Below, one piece after another: positions 1-7,099 of a stretch of DNA of 64,000 nucleotides. The notes under the pieces are model-generated. The model did no database searches and was not told the origin of the DNA. It saw only the letters and a list, made by a program, of their open reading frames with translations. The DNA is from RYN-230 sp963844695 (GTDB lineage: Bacteria > Actinomycetota > Actinomycetes > Streptosporangiales > Streptosporangiaceae): assembly GCA_963844695.1 (NCBI GenBank), contig CAWJPL010000016.1:310001-374000 (forward strand), given 5' to 3'. Both the position numbers and the translations under genes were made by a program. Position 1 is the first letter of the stretch. Each line of letters starts with the position of its first letter.

Positions 1-474
1 GGGCGGACGGCGCTCCCCGGCCCCGGTGGCCGCGGCGTCGGTCTTGATCTCGGCCAGGGCCAGCAACGCCGAGCGCATGGCGCCGACCTGCTCGGCCGGC
101 ACCCGCTCCAGGAGCCGGGCGTCAACTGACTCCACCCCGCGCACGACGGCGTCGACCACCTCCTGGCCGCGCGGGGTCAGCGTGAGGGAGATCCGCCGGC
201 GATCGCCAGGGTCGGGACTCCGTTCCAGATACCCCCGGCCGGCCAGGATCTCGATCGCCTGGCTAACGGCCTGCTTGGTGACGCCCAGCCCGGCGGGCAG
301 GTTCTGCCGCGGCGCGCCGGCAGCGGAGAGCCCGGCCAGCAGGGTCGCGCCGTTCCTGGGCAGGTCATCGACGCCGATGGCGTGCAGTTCCGTCCGGATG
401 GACTGGGCGTACACGCCGCGGGCGGCGCGCATCAGGGTCGGAGTGGCAAGTTCGTGCGGGTCCGGATCAGCCAT
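1..474 (-). CDS. MarR-family transcriptional regulator (3' end outside window)
   Basis: The frame is open from an ATG at 474 down to base 1, giving at least 158 residues; the stop lies beyond the left edge. The translation starts MADPDPHELATPTLMRAARG and contains a MarR-type winged helix: a helix-turn-helix with GVTKQAVSQAIEILAGRGYL at about residues 63-82, then the wing SPDPGDRRRISLTLTPRG. MarR proteins are cytoplasmic dimers that repress nearby or divergent genes until a ligand or oxidant releases them. The ligand cannot be inferred. A TTGAC-A-GTCAA palindrome lies 30 bp upstream and suits autoregulation. Family call is firm; target is unknown. Confidence 0.85.
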   Translation of the reverse strand, partial: MADPDPHELATPTLMRAARGVYAQSIRTELHAIGVDDLPRNGATLLAGLSAAGAPRQNLPAGLGVTKQAVSQAIEILAGRGYLERSPDPGDRRRISLTLTPRGQEVVDAVVRGVESVDARLLERVPAEQVGAMRSALLALAEIKTDAAATGAGERRPP

Positions 475-502
475 GAGGCCAGGTTAACTCACCGTAAAGC
501 AA

Positions 503-524
503 ATTGACAGTCAACTATCTTGAC
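503..524. promoter_or_regulatory. Candidate MarR operator
   Basis: TTGACAGTCAA at 504-514 is an 11-bp palindrome (5-bp arms around one base), followed at once by another TTGAC at 520-524. It lies just upstream of the MarR start at 474 on the minus strand, in an AT-richer pocket of a GC-rich region. TTG-N-CAA half-sites are common in MarR operators. The link to this regulator is inference from position. Confidence 0.4.
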
Positions 525-577
525 GAATGATCTGAGATCATCCGACAGCCCAATGGCCCGGGATCGCCAGGCCACCG

Positions 578-1163
578 TCAGCCTTCTTCTCCGCGCCAGA
601 GCCGGACGCTGCGGCCCGCCGCGTCCAGGATCAGCTGGGCGTCGAGCCCCGCCCGGGTCTCGGGGATCCCGAGCGCCGGCCACTCGCAGACGAACTCGCA
701 TCGGCCCGGCGGGCGGCAGCGGCCAGGCCCACCAGCGCCAGAAGCTGGAACGCGGGCCGCCGCCGCCGAGGAACGTCCGCAGGATCGGGCCGCCGGGCTC
801 CGTGTCGTCGCCCAGCCCGGGGCCCCCGTGCTGGCCGATGACCCTGGTGCCGTCGGCGAACTGCAACCCGAGGCGGAAGGACCGCCGCTGCGGGGCGGGC
901 TCCGGGCCGGCCGGGATACGGTCCCCGGGACCAGGCGCACCACCGGCACCGGGCCGGTACCGGGCGGTCACGAAGATCTCGAACCCGGCGGAGTAGGCCG
1001 ATATCCCGGTGATCGCCACAGCCGCCCGCTCGGTCCGGCCGAGCATGAGCGGGCCGGATGGCACCACGGCGGGAAATTCGGCCACCGGCGGATCCCAGGG
1101 ATGATGTATCCGGGGCTCCGGCTCCGCGGCCGGCATGTCGTCAAAGAAGCTCATGTAGGCCAT
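578..1163 (-). pseudogene. Conserved hypothetical protein, apparent frameshift
   Basis: I recognise a conserved actinobacterial hypothetical type but no function. The N-terminal part starts MAYMSFFDDMPAAEPEPRIH (ATG at 1163, GGCGAG upstream; a second ATG is at 1154) and runs as a beta-rich sequence with LGLQFADGTRVIGQHGGP. Near base 700 the sensible reading moves by one base: the first frame turns Arg-rich, while the neighbouring frame continues with EFVCEWPALGIPETRAGLDA and ends at 578 after RLWRGEEG. The joined product would be about 195 residues. One base too many around 695-705 explains it, either as a sequencing error or a recent mutation. No signal peptide or membrane segment is visible. 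Confidence 0.6.
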
Positions 1164-1318
1164 CGTGACTCGCCGCCTGCCCAGGCCGCGATGGGGGCGC
1201 ACCCACCTCCGCAGTGGGCCTGGACCCACCGCCCGGGAGAGAAGACGGCGGCGCGCGGCGGCGGGCGGCGGGCAGCGGCGGCGGGCGGTAAGCACAATGT
1301 CACCCTTTCCCGCACGTT

Positions 1319-1350
1319 GCATGTGAACGTGTGGCTGCACGTGCATATGC
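1319..1350. promoter_or_regulatory. Long inverted repeat in a 409-bp intergenic region
   Basis: The stretch 1164-1572 separates two divergent genes. It holds a (GGC)n-rich low-complexity run around 1245-1290 and this inverted repeat: arms GCATGTGAACGTG (1319-1331) and CACGTGCATATGC (1338-1350), 11 of 13 positions complementary, 6-base spacer. The right arm includes the perfect palindrome TGCACGTGCA. A dimeric repressor site or a transcript hairpin are both possible. No cognate regulator can be named. I see no gene in the stretch. Confidence 0.4.
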
Positions 1351-1572
1351 CCCGTGCAATCCTGGACTTATGTTTGCCCCGAAGTTTTCGGCCTGTGCTA
1401 TTCATCCCGGCGCATGCCTGCCTACCGGTACGGCGGCCCGTCGGCTATGCCGTGGAGGAACGGCCGCGGTCAGTCAGCCGTGGCCGGGAGCAGGCGCGGC
1501 GGGCAGCGCGCTGTGGCCAGAGGCGCCTACCGCGCTGCCTTCCGGGTTATCCCGAGCGGGAGGAGGACCACG

Positions 1573-1923
1573 ATGCTGGTCAACGAGAACCTGGCCGCCC
1601 TGGCTGCCCACGGAGCGCGGACCCTGGCCGCCGCCATGACCACCGGGGCCTGGCCGGCCGCCCGGAATGCCATGATCCGGCTCTTCAGCGTGCGGGGCCT
1701 GCATCACCAGGCCGCGGTCCGGGCCCAGCTGGACGGGGGCGTCGCGCTCGTCCAGCTCGCGGGTGACCCTGGCCTGGCCCGGAGAGGGCTGGTGTCGTTA
1801 TGGGAGCTGGAGCTGGCCCTGCTGCTCAAGGAGCATCCTGAAGCCGAGGCTGAGTTGCGCCAGTTCATCGCCGAGTTCGGCCCGGCGCGGCCCGGGGAGC
1901 CGCACCGCCGCTGGGCCGGCTGA
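1573..1923 (+). CDS. Small hypothetical protein, 116 aa
   Basis: The ATG at 1573 has a strong GGAGGA ribosome-binding site 7 bases upstream (GAGGACCACG). The N-terminus, MLVNENLAALAAHGARTLAA followed by AMTTGAWPAARNAMIRLF, has the shape of a widespread actinobacterial group in which an Ala-rich amphipathic or membrane-associated helix is followed by a W-x-x-x-R segment and a helical, acidic C-terminal half (WELELALLLKEHPEAEAELR). I cannot give a function. Helices predominate and there are no cysteines. It is monocistronic and converges on the regulator at 1968-2516. Confidence 0.7.
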   Translation: MLVNENLAALAAHGARTLAAAMTTGAWPAARNAMIRLFSVRGLHHQAAVRAQLDGGVALVQLAGDPGLARRGLVSLWELELALLLKEHPEAEAELRQFIAEFGPARPGEPHRRWAG

Positions 1924-1967
1924 CTGGGCCAGCCCGCCGCGGCGCGACGCCGCCAGGAGGTGCCGGC

Positions 1968-2516
1968 TCAGGGCGGTCCGCGGTGCAAGTCGGCGATCTG
2001 ACCGGCGGCCCGGGCCAGTTGCGCGCGCAGCTGCGGCGGGTGCAGGACCTCGACCTCGGGCCCCAGCGCGAGCAGGTCGAGCACCGCAGCCTCGATGGAG
2101 TCGATCCGGACCCAGGCCTCGGCCCAGTCGCCGCGGCCGGCCGCGGGCGTGGCGCCATGCCGGATCCGCAGGGCGGCGGGCCTGCCCTGCAGGGCGGCGA
2201 GCCGCCGGCCACGTGGCGACAACCGGATCCGGGCCCGCCCGGCATCAGGCACCGGGCGCGGTCGCTCCCCCAGGCGGCTGCCCGGCAGCTCGCTGCTGAA
2301 CCCGTCGACAAGCTCGAAGCCGCCGCGCCGGCCCCGGGTCGCATAGACCGGGATCCCGGCGCTGCTGAGAGCCTCGATGTCGCGCAGCACGGTCCGCGGG
2401 GAGACCTCGAGCTCGGCGGCGAGCCGCTGGGTGGTCATCCGGCCCTGGGCCTGGAGCAGCCCCAGCAGCCCGACGAGCCGGCTCGCACGCACCGGATCAG
2501 GATAGCGCCCAATCAT
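1968..2516 (-). CDS. HTH-type (YafY/WYL-like, DeoR-like N-terminus) transcriptional regulator
   Basis: The N-terminal helix-turn-helix is clear: SRLVGLLGLLQAQGRMTTQR, then LAAELEVSPRTVLRDIEALS and the wing SAGIPVYATRGRRGGFEL. This is the DeoR/HTH_11 arrangement of YafY-type regulators, which normally carry a ligand-sensing WYL domain. The rest (about 110 residues) is shorter than a full WYL-plus-WCX protein and has only a degenerate WYL-like part (GDWAEAWVRIDSIEAAVLDL). Start chosen at the ATG at 2516; an in-frame upstream codon at 2531 is possible. It is divergent from the DUF6855-like gene at 2581, with a palindrome over its own start, so it probably controls itself and that gene. Confidence 0.8.
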   Translation of the reverse strand: MIGRYPDPVRASRLVGLLGLLQAQGRMTTQRLAAELEVSPRTVLRDIEALSSAGIPVYATRGRRGGFELVDGFSSELPGSRLGERPRPVPDAGRARIRLSPRGRRLAALQGRPAALRIRHGATPAAGRGDWAEAWVRIDSIEAAVLDLLALGPEVEVLHPPQLRAQLARAAGQIADLHRGPP

Positions 2517-2532
2517 GACAAGAGATGTCATG
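2514..2532. promoter_or_regulatory. Palindromic operator over the regulator start
   Basis: CATGACA-AGAGA-TGTCATG is a perfect 7-bp inverted repeat with a 5-base spacer. It covers the start codon of the minus-strand HTH regulator and lies 49 bp upstream of the plus-strand gene at 2581. One dimer bound here could block both genes. The pairing of site and regulator is inferred from position. Confidence 0.5.
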
Positions 2533-2580
2533 TATTAGCTGCCATACTCGCCTTCATCCGCGACGAAGGGAGCGACCACG

Positions 2581-2997
2581 TTGAGCAGCACCGACGCTGG
2601 ATCGGGAACGGCCGCCGATCCGTGGATCCTGGCCACGCCGCCCGGCAAGTCTGAGTTCGAGGCCTGGCGCGACCCGGACGGCGACCCGCCCGCCCTGGTG
2701 GTCCAGGTGGGCGGCACCCAGTTGCGCTACCAGCTCCGCTGCATCGAGGACCTGCACGCGATGCTGAAGGAGCACGGCGACTGGATGCCGCTGGGCAACG
2801 CCGACGAGCAGAAGCAGGCCGCCGAGGGCACCGTCGAGGCATGGGGGCGTTCACCCGGCAACCCGGTCGGAGGCTGGTACGGCCTGAAAAAAGGGCTGCG
2901 CGGCCGGTTCGGCAACTACGTACCCCCGGTGCTGGAAGCGCTGGGCCTGGCCGAAGTCGAGCACAACGCCCGCAACAACCGGATGCGGGCCAGGTAG
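2581..2997 (+). CDS. DUF6855-like conserved protein
   Basis: 138 residues from a TTG start at 2581 with GAAGGGAG 8 bases upstream; no better ATG or GTG lies near. The protein is compact, without signal or membrane segment. Its most conserved-looking stretches are VGGTQLRYQLRCIEDLHAML, KEHGDWMPLGNADEQK, GTVEAWGRSPGNPVGGWYGL and VPPVLEALGLAEVEHNARNN. I recall this layout from actinobacterial proteins labelled DUF6855, whose biochemical role I do not know. Pairing with a divergent YafY-type regulator across a palindrome suggests conditional expression. Family assignment is from memory and unverified. Confidence 0.75.
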   Translation: MSSTDAGSGTAADPWILATPPGKSEFEAWRDPDGDPPALVVQVGGTQLRYQLRCIEDLHAMLKEHGDWMPLGNADEQKQAAEGTVEAWGRSPGNPVGGWYGLKKGLRGRFGNYVPPVLEALGLAEVEHNARNNRMRAR

Positions 2998-3025
2998 AGG
3001 CGCCAGGGACTTAAGGATCGACCAC

Positions 3026-3039
3026 GGCCAGGCCTGGCC
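3026..3039 (+). terminator. Possible weak terminator hairpin
   Basis: GGCCAGGCCTGGCC is a 14-bp perfect palindrome that can fold as GGCCA-GGCC-TGGCC, 28 bp after the stop of the plus-strand gene ending at 2997. No T-run follows. Such hairpins do terminate in actinomycetes, but chance is plausible at this GC content. Confidence 0.25.
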
Positions 3040-3199
3040 TACGAGGAAACGGGGCGGCCGGGGCACGGCCTAGGTGGCGGAGCGCTCGCCGCCATTGCCG
3101 GGATCCGCGTGCCCGTCTGGTCCGCGCCGCAAGAGCTCAGCCCGCCATCGAGACGAGTCGTTCGCCTTCCCCTGACCGGCGTGGACCGGGCCGCCGGAT

Positions 3200-3574
3200 C
3201 TACCCTCGTGGGCTGGTGGCCTGTGGCTGCCGGGGCCGGTTGGTGCTGGGATCTGCCGGCTCGGGTGTGTCGGTGCTGCCCATCGCGGTCAGCAGGGCGA
3301 GCAGCGGGCCGACTCGTAGTCCTTTCTGGGCAGTGTGCCGGAACTCGCTGTCTGGGTTCACGGTGTAGCGGGTACGCCGCCCGGTCCGGCTGCGGGTGAG
3401 GTAGCCCGCGGCTTCCAGGTCGGCCACGATGGCCTGCACGGTGCGTTCGGTGAGCCCGACCACGGAGCTGATGTCGCGGATCCGGGCTTGGGGGTTCCCG
3501 GCGATCTCCACGAGCACGCGCCCGTGCCCGGTCAGCAGCGTCCAGTTGCCGATCTGCTCGTCAGGAGGCTCCAT
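3200..3574 (-). CDS. Small winged-helix (ArsR/MarR-like) regulator
   Basis: 124 residues. Residues 10-75 form a winged helix: NWTLLTGHGRVLVEIAGNPQ, ARIRDISSVVGLTERTVQAI, VADLEAAGYLTRSRTGRRTR. The recognition helix is GLTERTVQAIVADLEAAG and the wing is TRSRTGRRTRYTV. The C-terminal 45 residues are Pro/Thr-rich and probably disordered. A TATACT box lies only 8-13 bases upstream of the ATG, so the mRNA may be leaderless, as is frequent in actinobacteria. GAGAATTCTC and TTCTC-AC-GAGAA palindromes just upstream suit autorepression. It is divergent from the STAS gene, which may be a target. Effector unknown. Confidence 0.8.
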   Translation of the reverse strand: MEPPDEQIGNWTLLTGHGRVLVEIAGNPQARIRDISSVVGLTERTVQAIVADLEAAGYLTRSRTGRRTRYTVNPDSEFRHTAQKGLRVGPLLALLTAMGSTDTPEPADPSTNRPRQPQATSPRG

Positions 3575-3581
3575 GACCCCG

Positions 3582-3613
3582 AGTATAACCTCGCGGGAGA
3601 ATTCTCACGAGAA
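3582..3613 (-). promoter_or_regulatory. Promoter and overlapping palindromes of the winged-helix gene
   Basis: On the minus strand TATACT (3582-3587) is a good -10 hexamer; a start point about 7 bases on would coincide with the ATG at 3574. Immediately upstream are GAGAATTCTC (3597-3606), a perfect 10-bp palindrome, and TTCTC-AC-GAGAA (3602-3613), overlapping it. They would occupy the promoter spacer, where a repressor blocks polymerase. On the plus strand TTGACA at 3644-3649 is a possible -35 for the STAS gene. Confidence 0.45.
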
Positions 3614-3708
3614 GATACACACGAAGTTTTTCTCACGTTGATATTGACAGGTCTCCGCCGGGAGCCGACCCTTGTACTGCCACTGGCCACTGCTGATCGG
3701 GGATAGCG

Positions 3709-4188
3709 ATGACTGGGACCCCTGACGTGAAGCCTCTTGCCCTGGCCCCGGACATGGGGGCCGCCGCAGCCCAGCCGGTCACGGCGCGGCCAGCGATGCC
3801 CCAGCACCGGCAGCGGCTGGTGGTTACGCTGCCCGGCGGGATCGACGTCATCAAGGACGGCCAGGGCTATGCCACGCTCGTCCTGAGTGGCGACATTGAC
3901 GAGGAAACCTATCCCGCCCTGCTAGAGGCGCTGGGCCGTATTCCCCGAGACGGCGCCGGTCTCCATGTCGACCTGTCCGCTGTGACTTTCTGTGACGTCG
4001 CCGGCCTGCGGGCCGTCGTCCGGCTGACTGAAAGCACGACGCCGGTAATACTGCACGGAGTCCCTGGGACGCTGCTCACCGTGATGAAAATCCTGGGCTG
4101 GGACCAGCAGCCCGGGCTCATGGTCAGCCAGCGCCGGGAGCTAGGTCGTCCAGCGGCAGGTTACGCACCTCGTCCCTGGTCAGACTGA
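3709..4188 (+). CDS. STAS-domain protein (anti-sigma-factor antagonist-like) lacking the usual Ser
   Basis: After a 35-residue Ala/Pro-rich leader, residues about 40-150 form a STAS fold: GYATLVLSGDIDEETYPALL, LHVDLSAVTFCDVAGLRAVV. In SpoIIAA-type antagonists the phosphorylated Ser lies in a D-S-S-G-L motif. Here the motif is D-V-A-G-L, so the phospho-acceptor is missing and classic partner switching by a kinase is unlikely. It may instead bind constitutively or sense a ligand. No anti-sigma kinase is adjacent. Its last 65 bases overlap the convergent PRC-barrel gene, so the tail (AAGYAPRPWSD) may be non-conserved. Confidence 0.8.
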   Translation: MTGTPDVKPLALAPDMGAAAAQPVTARPAMPQHRQRLVVTLPGGIDVIKDGQGYATLVLSGDIDEETYPALLEALGRIPRDGAGLHVDLSAVTFCDVAGLRAVVRLTESTTPVILHGVPGTLLTVMKILGWDQQPGLMVSQRRELGRPAAGYAPRPWSD

Positions 4189-4792
4189 GCCGAACACCGT
4201 CGCTGAAGTCGGCTACCGCGCCGATCGGGATAGCTACCCGCCGCTTGCCCCAGAGGTGACCCTCGTCGAGCAGAACGTGAGTCACACGATGCCCGCGGGT
4301 TAGGACGGTCAGCCCCTGGACCTTCCCGATGGGACCGTCCGTGGCACGCACATGCTCTCCGCGGCGGACTTCCACTTTGCCTGCGGGGATGCGATCGGAG
4401 GTGACGCGCCGGGGAGCTGTACCCGCGCCCAGGCCGGTGCCAACTGCCATGGCTAGTCCCATGCCCCCCGGTCCGTAGTAGGGCGCAGAGAGCTTGAAGT
4501 CCTGCCCGTCGCCCAGCTCGCCAAGAGCCCCCGGCACGATCTGCGTCTCTTCAGCCTCCTGGAGGCCTTCGAACTGGGACGTAGTGCACCGTAGACGGAT
4601 GGCTGCCGTCCCCGTGCCAGCCAGCCTGACTGGCACGAGACGACTTGTTCCACCCCGGTGCGGAGGCTCGACGACGAGATGGGTCACCGTGCGGGCGGCC
4701 GGATCGACGACCACGCGGGCCAGCTCCCCGCAGGGGCCATCGCTGCAGGAAACGCTGCTTCCGATGAAGAACTCCGTCGATTCGCTCACCAT
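4124..4792 (-). CDS. PRC-barrel domain protein
   Basis: 222 residues with two PRC-barrel-like halves. The first is at about residues 8-60 (FFIGSSVSCSDGPCGELARV, ARTVTHLVVEPPHRGG); the second at about 140-205 (VEVRRGEHVRATDGPIGKVQ, GHRVTHVLLDEGHLWGKRRV). PRC barrels are small beta barrels found in RNA-processing and photosynthetic proteins; actinobacterial stand-alone forms are uncharacterised. The linker carries a Gly/Ala/Met-rich patch (GPGGMGLAMAVGTGLGAG). No signal peptide. It converges on, and overlaps, the STAS gene by 65 bp. Confidence 0.8.
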   Translation of the reverse strand: MVSESTEFFIGSSVSCSDGPCGELARVVVDPAARTVTHLVVEPPHRGGTSRLVPVRLAGTGTAAIRLRCTTSQFEGLQEAEETQIVPGALGELGDGQDFKLSAPYYGPGGMGLAMAVGTGLGAGTAPRRVTSDRIPAGKVEVRRGEHVRATDGPIGKVQGLTVLTRGHRVTHVLLDEGHLWGKRRVAIPIGAVADFSDGVRLSLTRDEVRNLPLDDLAPGAG

Positions 4793-4976
4793 GTGCTCCG
4801 GCTCCTAGGCCCTGCCTGTCATTTTCTCACACTGCGAGATGGCTATCTCCTTCGCACCCGCGCGGCTACGAAGGACGGTCGACAGGAATTCCTCGCCAGC
4901 ACCGGGCTTGACGTCACTCCCGGCTGCGGCACTCACCATTAAGGATCTTTTGGGACAGGGCAGTAGGCGAGGTCGG

Positions 4977-5534
4977 CTACTGCAGCTCGCCGGGAAGCAG
5001 GCTGTAGATCACGCTGTCGCGGCGGGCGCCCTTGAAAGGCACGTGGGAACGAAGAAGGCCTTCACGGGAGAACCCGCAACGCTCGGCGACATGCTGCGAC
5101 GCCTCATTGTCGGGACCGCAAGTCAGCTCCAGCCGGGCCAGTCGCAGCCCAGCGAATGCCCACCGGGCGAGCAGGCGGACCGCCTGTGTCGCCGTACCCC
5201 GGCCGCGGGCCCCGGGGGCGAGCCAGTACCCGACTGCCGCGCAGCCCTGATCCAGGCGAACCTCATACAGCGAGATGGCGCCGAGCAGCACGTCCTGGTC
5301 GTCCGGCCTGGCTAGCGTGAAGTGGAGCGCCTCGCCGCGCGAGCGGGCCTCGTCCTGCTCAGCGAGGTAGTCGCGCGCGTCAGTCTCGGTGTACGGAGTA
5401 GTACGCCACGAGAACCGCTTCATCACTGGATCACTGAACGCCAGCACCATGCCCGGCACGTCGGCCTCGCGCCAGGGGCGCAGCAGCACCACGTCACCAG
5501 CCAGGGGCGGCACCGGGAACCAAAGCTCGGCCAT
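4977..5534 (-). CDS. GNAT acetyltransferase (RimJ/RimL type)
   Basis: 185 residues, the normal length for the RimJ/RimL group, which acetylates protein N-termini or small amines with acetyl-CoA. It opens LAGDVVLLRPWREADVPGMV, carries the acetyl-CoA loop as VGYWLAPGARGRGTATQAVR (the Q/R-x-x-G-x-G/A signature) and ends with the typical NEASQHVAERCGFSREGLLR segment. The ATG at 5534 has GGGAGA about 10 bases upstream. Substrate cannot be predicted. No operon partner. Confidence 0.85.
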   Translation of the reverse strand: MAELWFPVPPLAGDVVLLRPWREADVPGMVLAFSDPVMKRFSWRTTPYTETDARDYLAEQDEARSRGEALHFTLARPDDQDVLLGAISLYEVRLDQGCAAVGYWLAPGARGRGTATQAVRLLARWAFAGLRLARLELTCGPDNEASQHVAERCGFSREGLLRSHVPFKGARRDSVIYSLLPGELQ

Positions 5535-5661
5535 GTCGAAATGATCTCCCTTGGCAGCAGGCGAGGCGCGGTATCGCCCGGCCCATGAGGGTCCGGACCG
5601 GACATAGGTGGCAAGAAGACCATGAAGCGGACCGGCGGGTGGCGGCGACTGCCCCCTGGCT

Positions 5662-5741
5662 CCAGGTGCCTCTCGTGGCGCACGATCGCATCCTCGCCAT
5701 TTCCCACGCTGAAGGTGCGAGTTCGATTCTCGTCACCTGCT
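5662..5741 (+). pseudogene. tRNA-Gly-like remnant (T-arm and acceptor)
   Basis: Bases 5717-5733 form a canonical T-arm: GCGAG stem, TTCGATT loop, CTCGT stem. CACCTGC follows (5734-5740) and can pair at 6 of 7 positions with CCAGGTG at 5662-5668. A TTTCCCA stretch in the right area gives a CCC or TCC (Gly) anticodon. The T-arm and 3' acceptor closely resemble actinobacterial tRNA-Gly. However, the anticodon stem pairs at only about 3 of 5 positions, the D-arm is not recognisable, the interval is about 7 bases too long, and the 3' end lacks CCA. I read it as a decayed tRNA or a tRNA-derived attachment-site fragment. Confidence 0.4.
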
Positions 5742-6197
5742 TTCCTGCGAAAGCCCAGCCAGTCTTCCTCGTCCTGATTGCTGGCGGGCATGGGAGACAT
5801 TACGCGATGATGCCTTAATCGTGAGTTAAAGCCCGCCCTGTCAGGCTGTACTTAAGCGCGTAGGTTATGAAAGGAAGGCGCCCGTTCGGCGGGCTCCCCA
5901 GGTGAGGCCACCATGTACCGACTCCGCCCGTCCAGCCAGCCGAGCCGCTGCGGCCTCCTGCTCACACACCGGTGCTGACCGCGGTCAAGCTCATGGACGC
6001 GGGCGTCGCCGTCACCACCCTCATCCTGATCATCTCCTCTGGGCCGGGCTTCCAGTCGATTCGATTATGTGTTTGAATACCTCCGTGAAGCAGGAGAGAC
6101 GTTCGGGCGGGCTAGGCCCGGCTGTGGGGCGCCACGGGCAGGCCGGACCGCCGGGAGCCCGGGGACGGCACCTGGCCACGGCCATGAGGGGGACGAC
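5742..6197. other. Intergenic stretch without a supported gene
   Basis: No coding frame here has a plausible start with a ribosome-binding site or recognisable protein content. It contains a small perfect hairpin, GCCCG-TTCGG-CGGGC, at 5880-5894, and AT-richer patches around 5815-5870 that could hold the promoter of the membrane protein at 6198. I saw no integrase or repeat to go with the tRNA-like element on its left. Confidence 0.5.
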
Positions 6198-7001
6198 ATG
6201 CTCACCGCCGTGATGGCTGACGCCGGTCACCCCGTGGTCGCCGGGCTGCTGGGGCTGGGGGCGGCGGGACTCGCCGCGGCCGTGGTGGTGATGGCCTGGA
6301 GCGTGCACATCCACCAGATGCGGCTGGCCGGGCAACTGGCCCGCCGCCAGTTCCTGGTCACCCCCGAGGCCGGGCTGGCCGCACCCGCCGTGAACGGGCA
6401 CGGCCACGGAAACGGGAACGGCCACGGTGAGGCGGCGGCCCAGGAGGCCGCACGGCCGGCCGCCCCGGGCCTGGCCGCGCCGGTGGTCATCGACGGGCCG
6501 GACACCGTCCTGGCCGGAGAGCAGGTCCGCTACCGCGTCCAGCCCTCGGGCACCAGGAAGGTGATGTCCTGGGCGGCCGGCGGCGGGTCGGTGGCCCAGG
6601 CTCCTGACCCGGGCCATCCCGACGAACTGCTCCTGGTCGCGGACCAGCCGGGCACCCTGATGCTCACGGTACGGGTCCGGGAGGGCATGACGGAGACCCG
6701 CGGCATGAAGTCCATTACCGCCGTCCCGGACGTGACCGACCCCGCGCCGCCCTTCACGCTGCGGCTGTTCCTGCACGGCTGGGGGCTGGTGGCCGTGGCC
6801 GTGCTGATCGTCGGCTTCGCCGGGGCCCTGGACGCCCTCGGCAACCTGACCTCCTCCGACTTCGTCGCGCTGGTCGCCCCGCTGGCCGCCCTGCTCGCGG
6901 TGGCCCTCGTCACGCGCGGGACCGGCGAGGCCGCCAGCAGCCGCCCGGCTCCCGCCAAGGACCCCGCCCGGCCGGCTCCGCCCCTGACCCGGCGCCCCTG
7001 A
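6198..7001 (+). CDS. Membrane protein with Ig-like extracytoplasmic domain
   Basis: 267 residues from the ATG at 6198 (GAGGGGGA upstream). There is one membrane helix at about residues 12-33 (GLLGLGAAGLAAAVVVMAWS), a Gly/His/Asn-rich spacer (NGHGHGNGNGHG), a beta-rich Ig/PKD-like segment at about 95-170 (VVIDGPDTVLAGEQVRYRVQ, DELLLVADQPGTLMLTVRV), and two C-terminal helices (LVAVAVLIVGFAGALDAL and FVALVAPLAALLAVALV). The tail is Pro/Ala-rich. I do not recognise a named family. The layout suggests a surface or envelope protein. It is followed at 7100 by the DNA ligase, with no sign of a functional link. Confidence 0.75.
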   Translation: MLTAVMADAGHPVVAGLLGLGAAGLAAAVVVMAWSVHIHQMRLAGQLARRQFLVTPEAGLAAPAVNGHGHGNGNGHGEAAAQEAARPAAPGLAAPVVIDGPDTVLAGEQVRYRVQPSGTRKVMSWAAGGGSVAQAPDPGHPDELLLVADQPGTLMLTVRVREGMTETRGMKSITAVPDVTDPAPPFTLRLFLHGWGLVAVAVLIVGFAGALDALGNLTSSDFVALVAPLAALLAVALVTRGTGEAASSRPAPAKDPARPAPPLTRRP

Positions 7002-7099
7002 CCTGCCCGCCCTGACCCGGCCCGGCCCGGCCCCGTGTCCGGGGCGGCGGGGCGGGTAGATAGCCGGTCAGCGCCCCCCAGCAGGCACACGGGGGGTTC

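Noticed and set aside
828..1766. A 312-codon plus-strand frame spanning an intergenic region
   Set aside because: It covers the antisense of a conserved hypothetical gene, the GGC-rich spacer and the start of another gene; no ribosome-binding site and no protein-like pattern.
5423..5800. A minus-strand protein containing GDENRTRTF
   Set aside because: This peptide is the usual spurious antisense translation of a tRNA T-arm, and supports the tRNA-like element instead.
5880..5894. Riboswitch upstream of the membrane protein at 6198
   Set aside because: Only one 5-bp hairpin is visible and no known riboswitch core sequence could be matched by eye.
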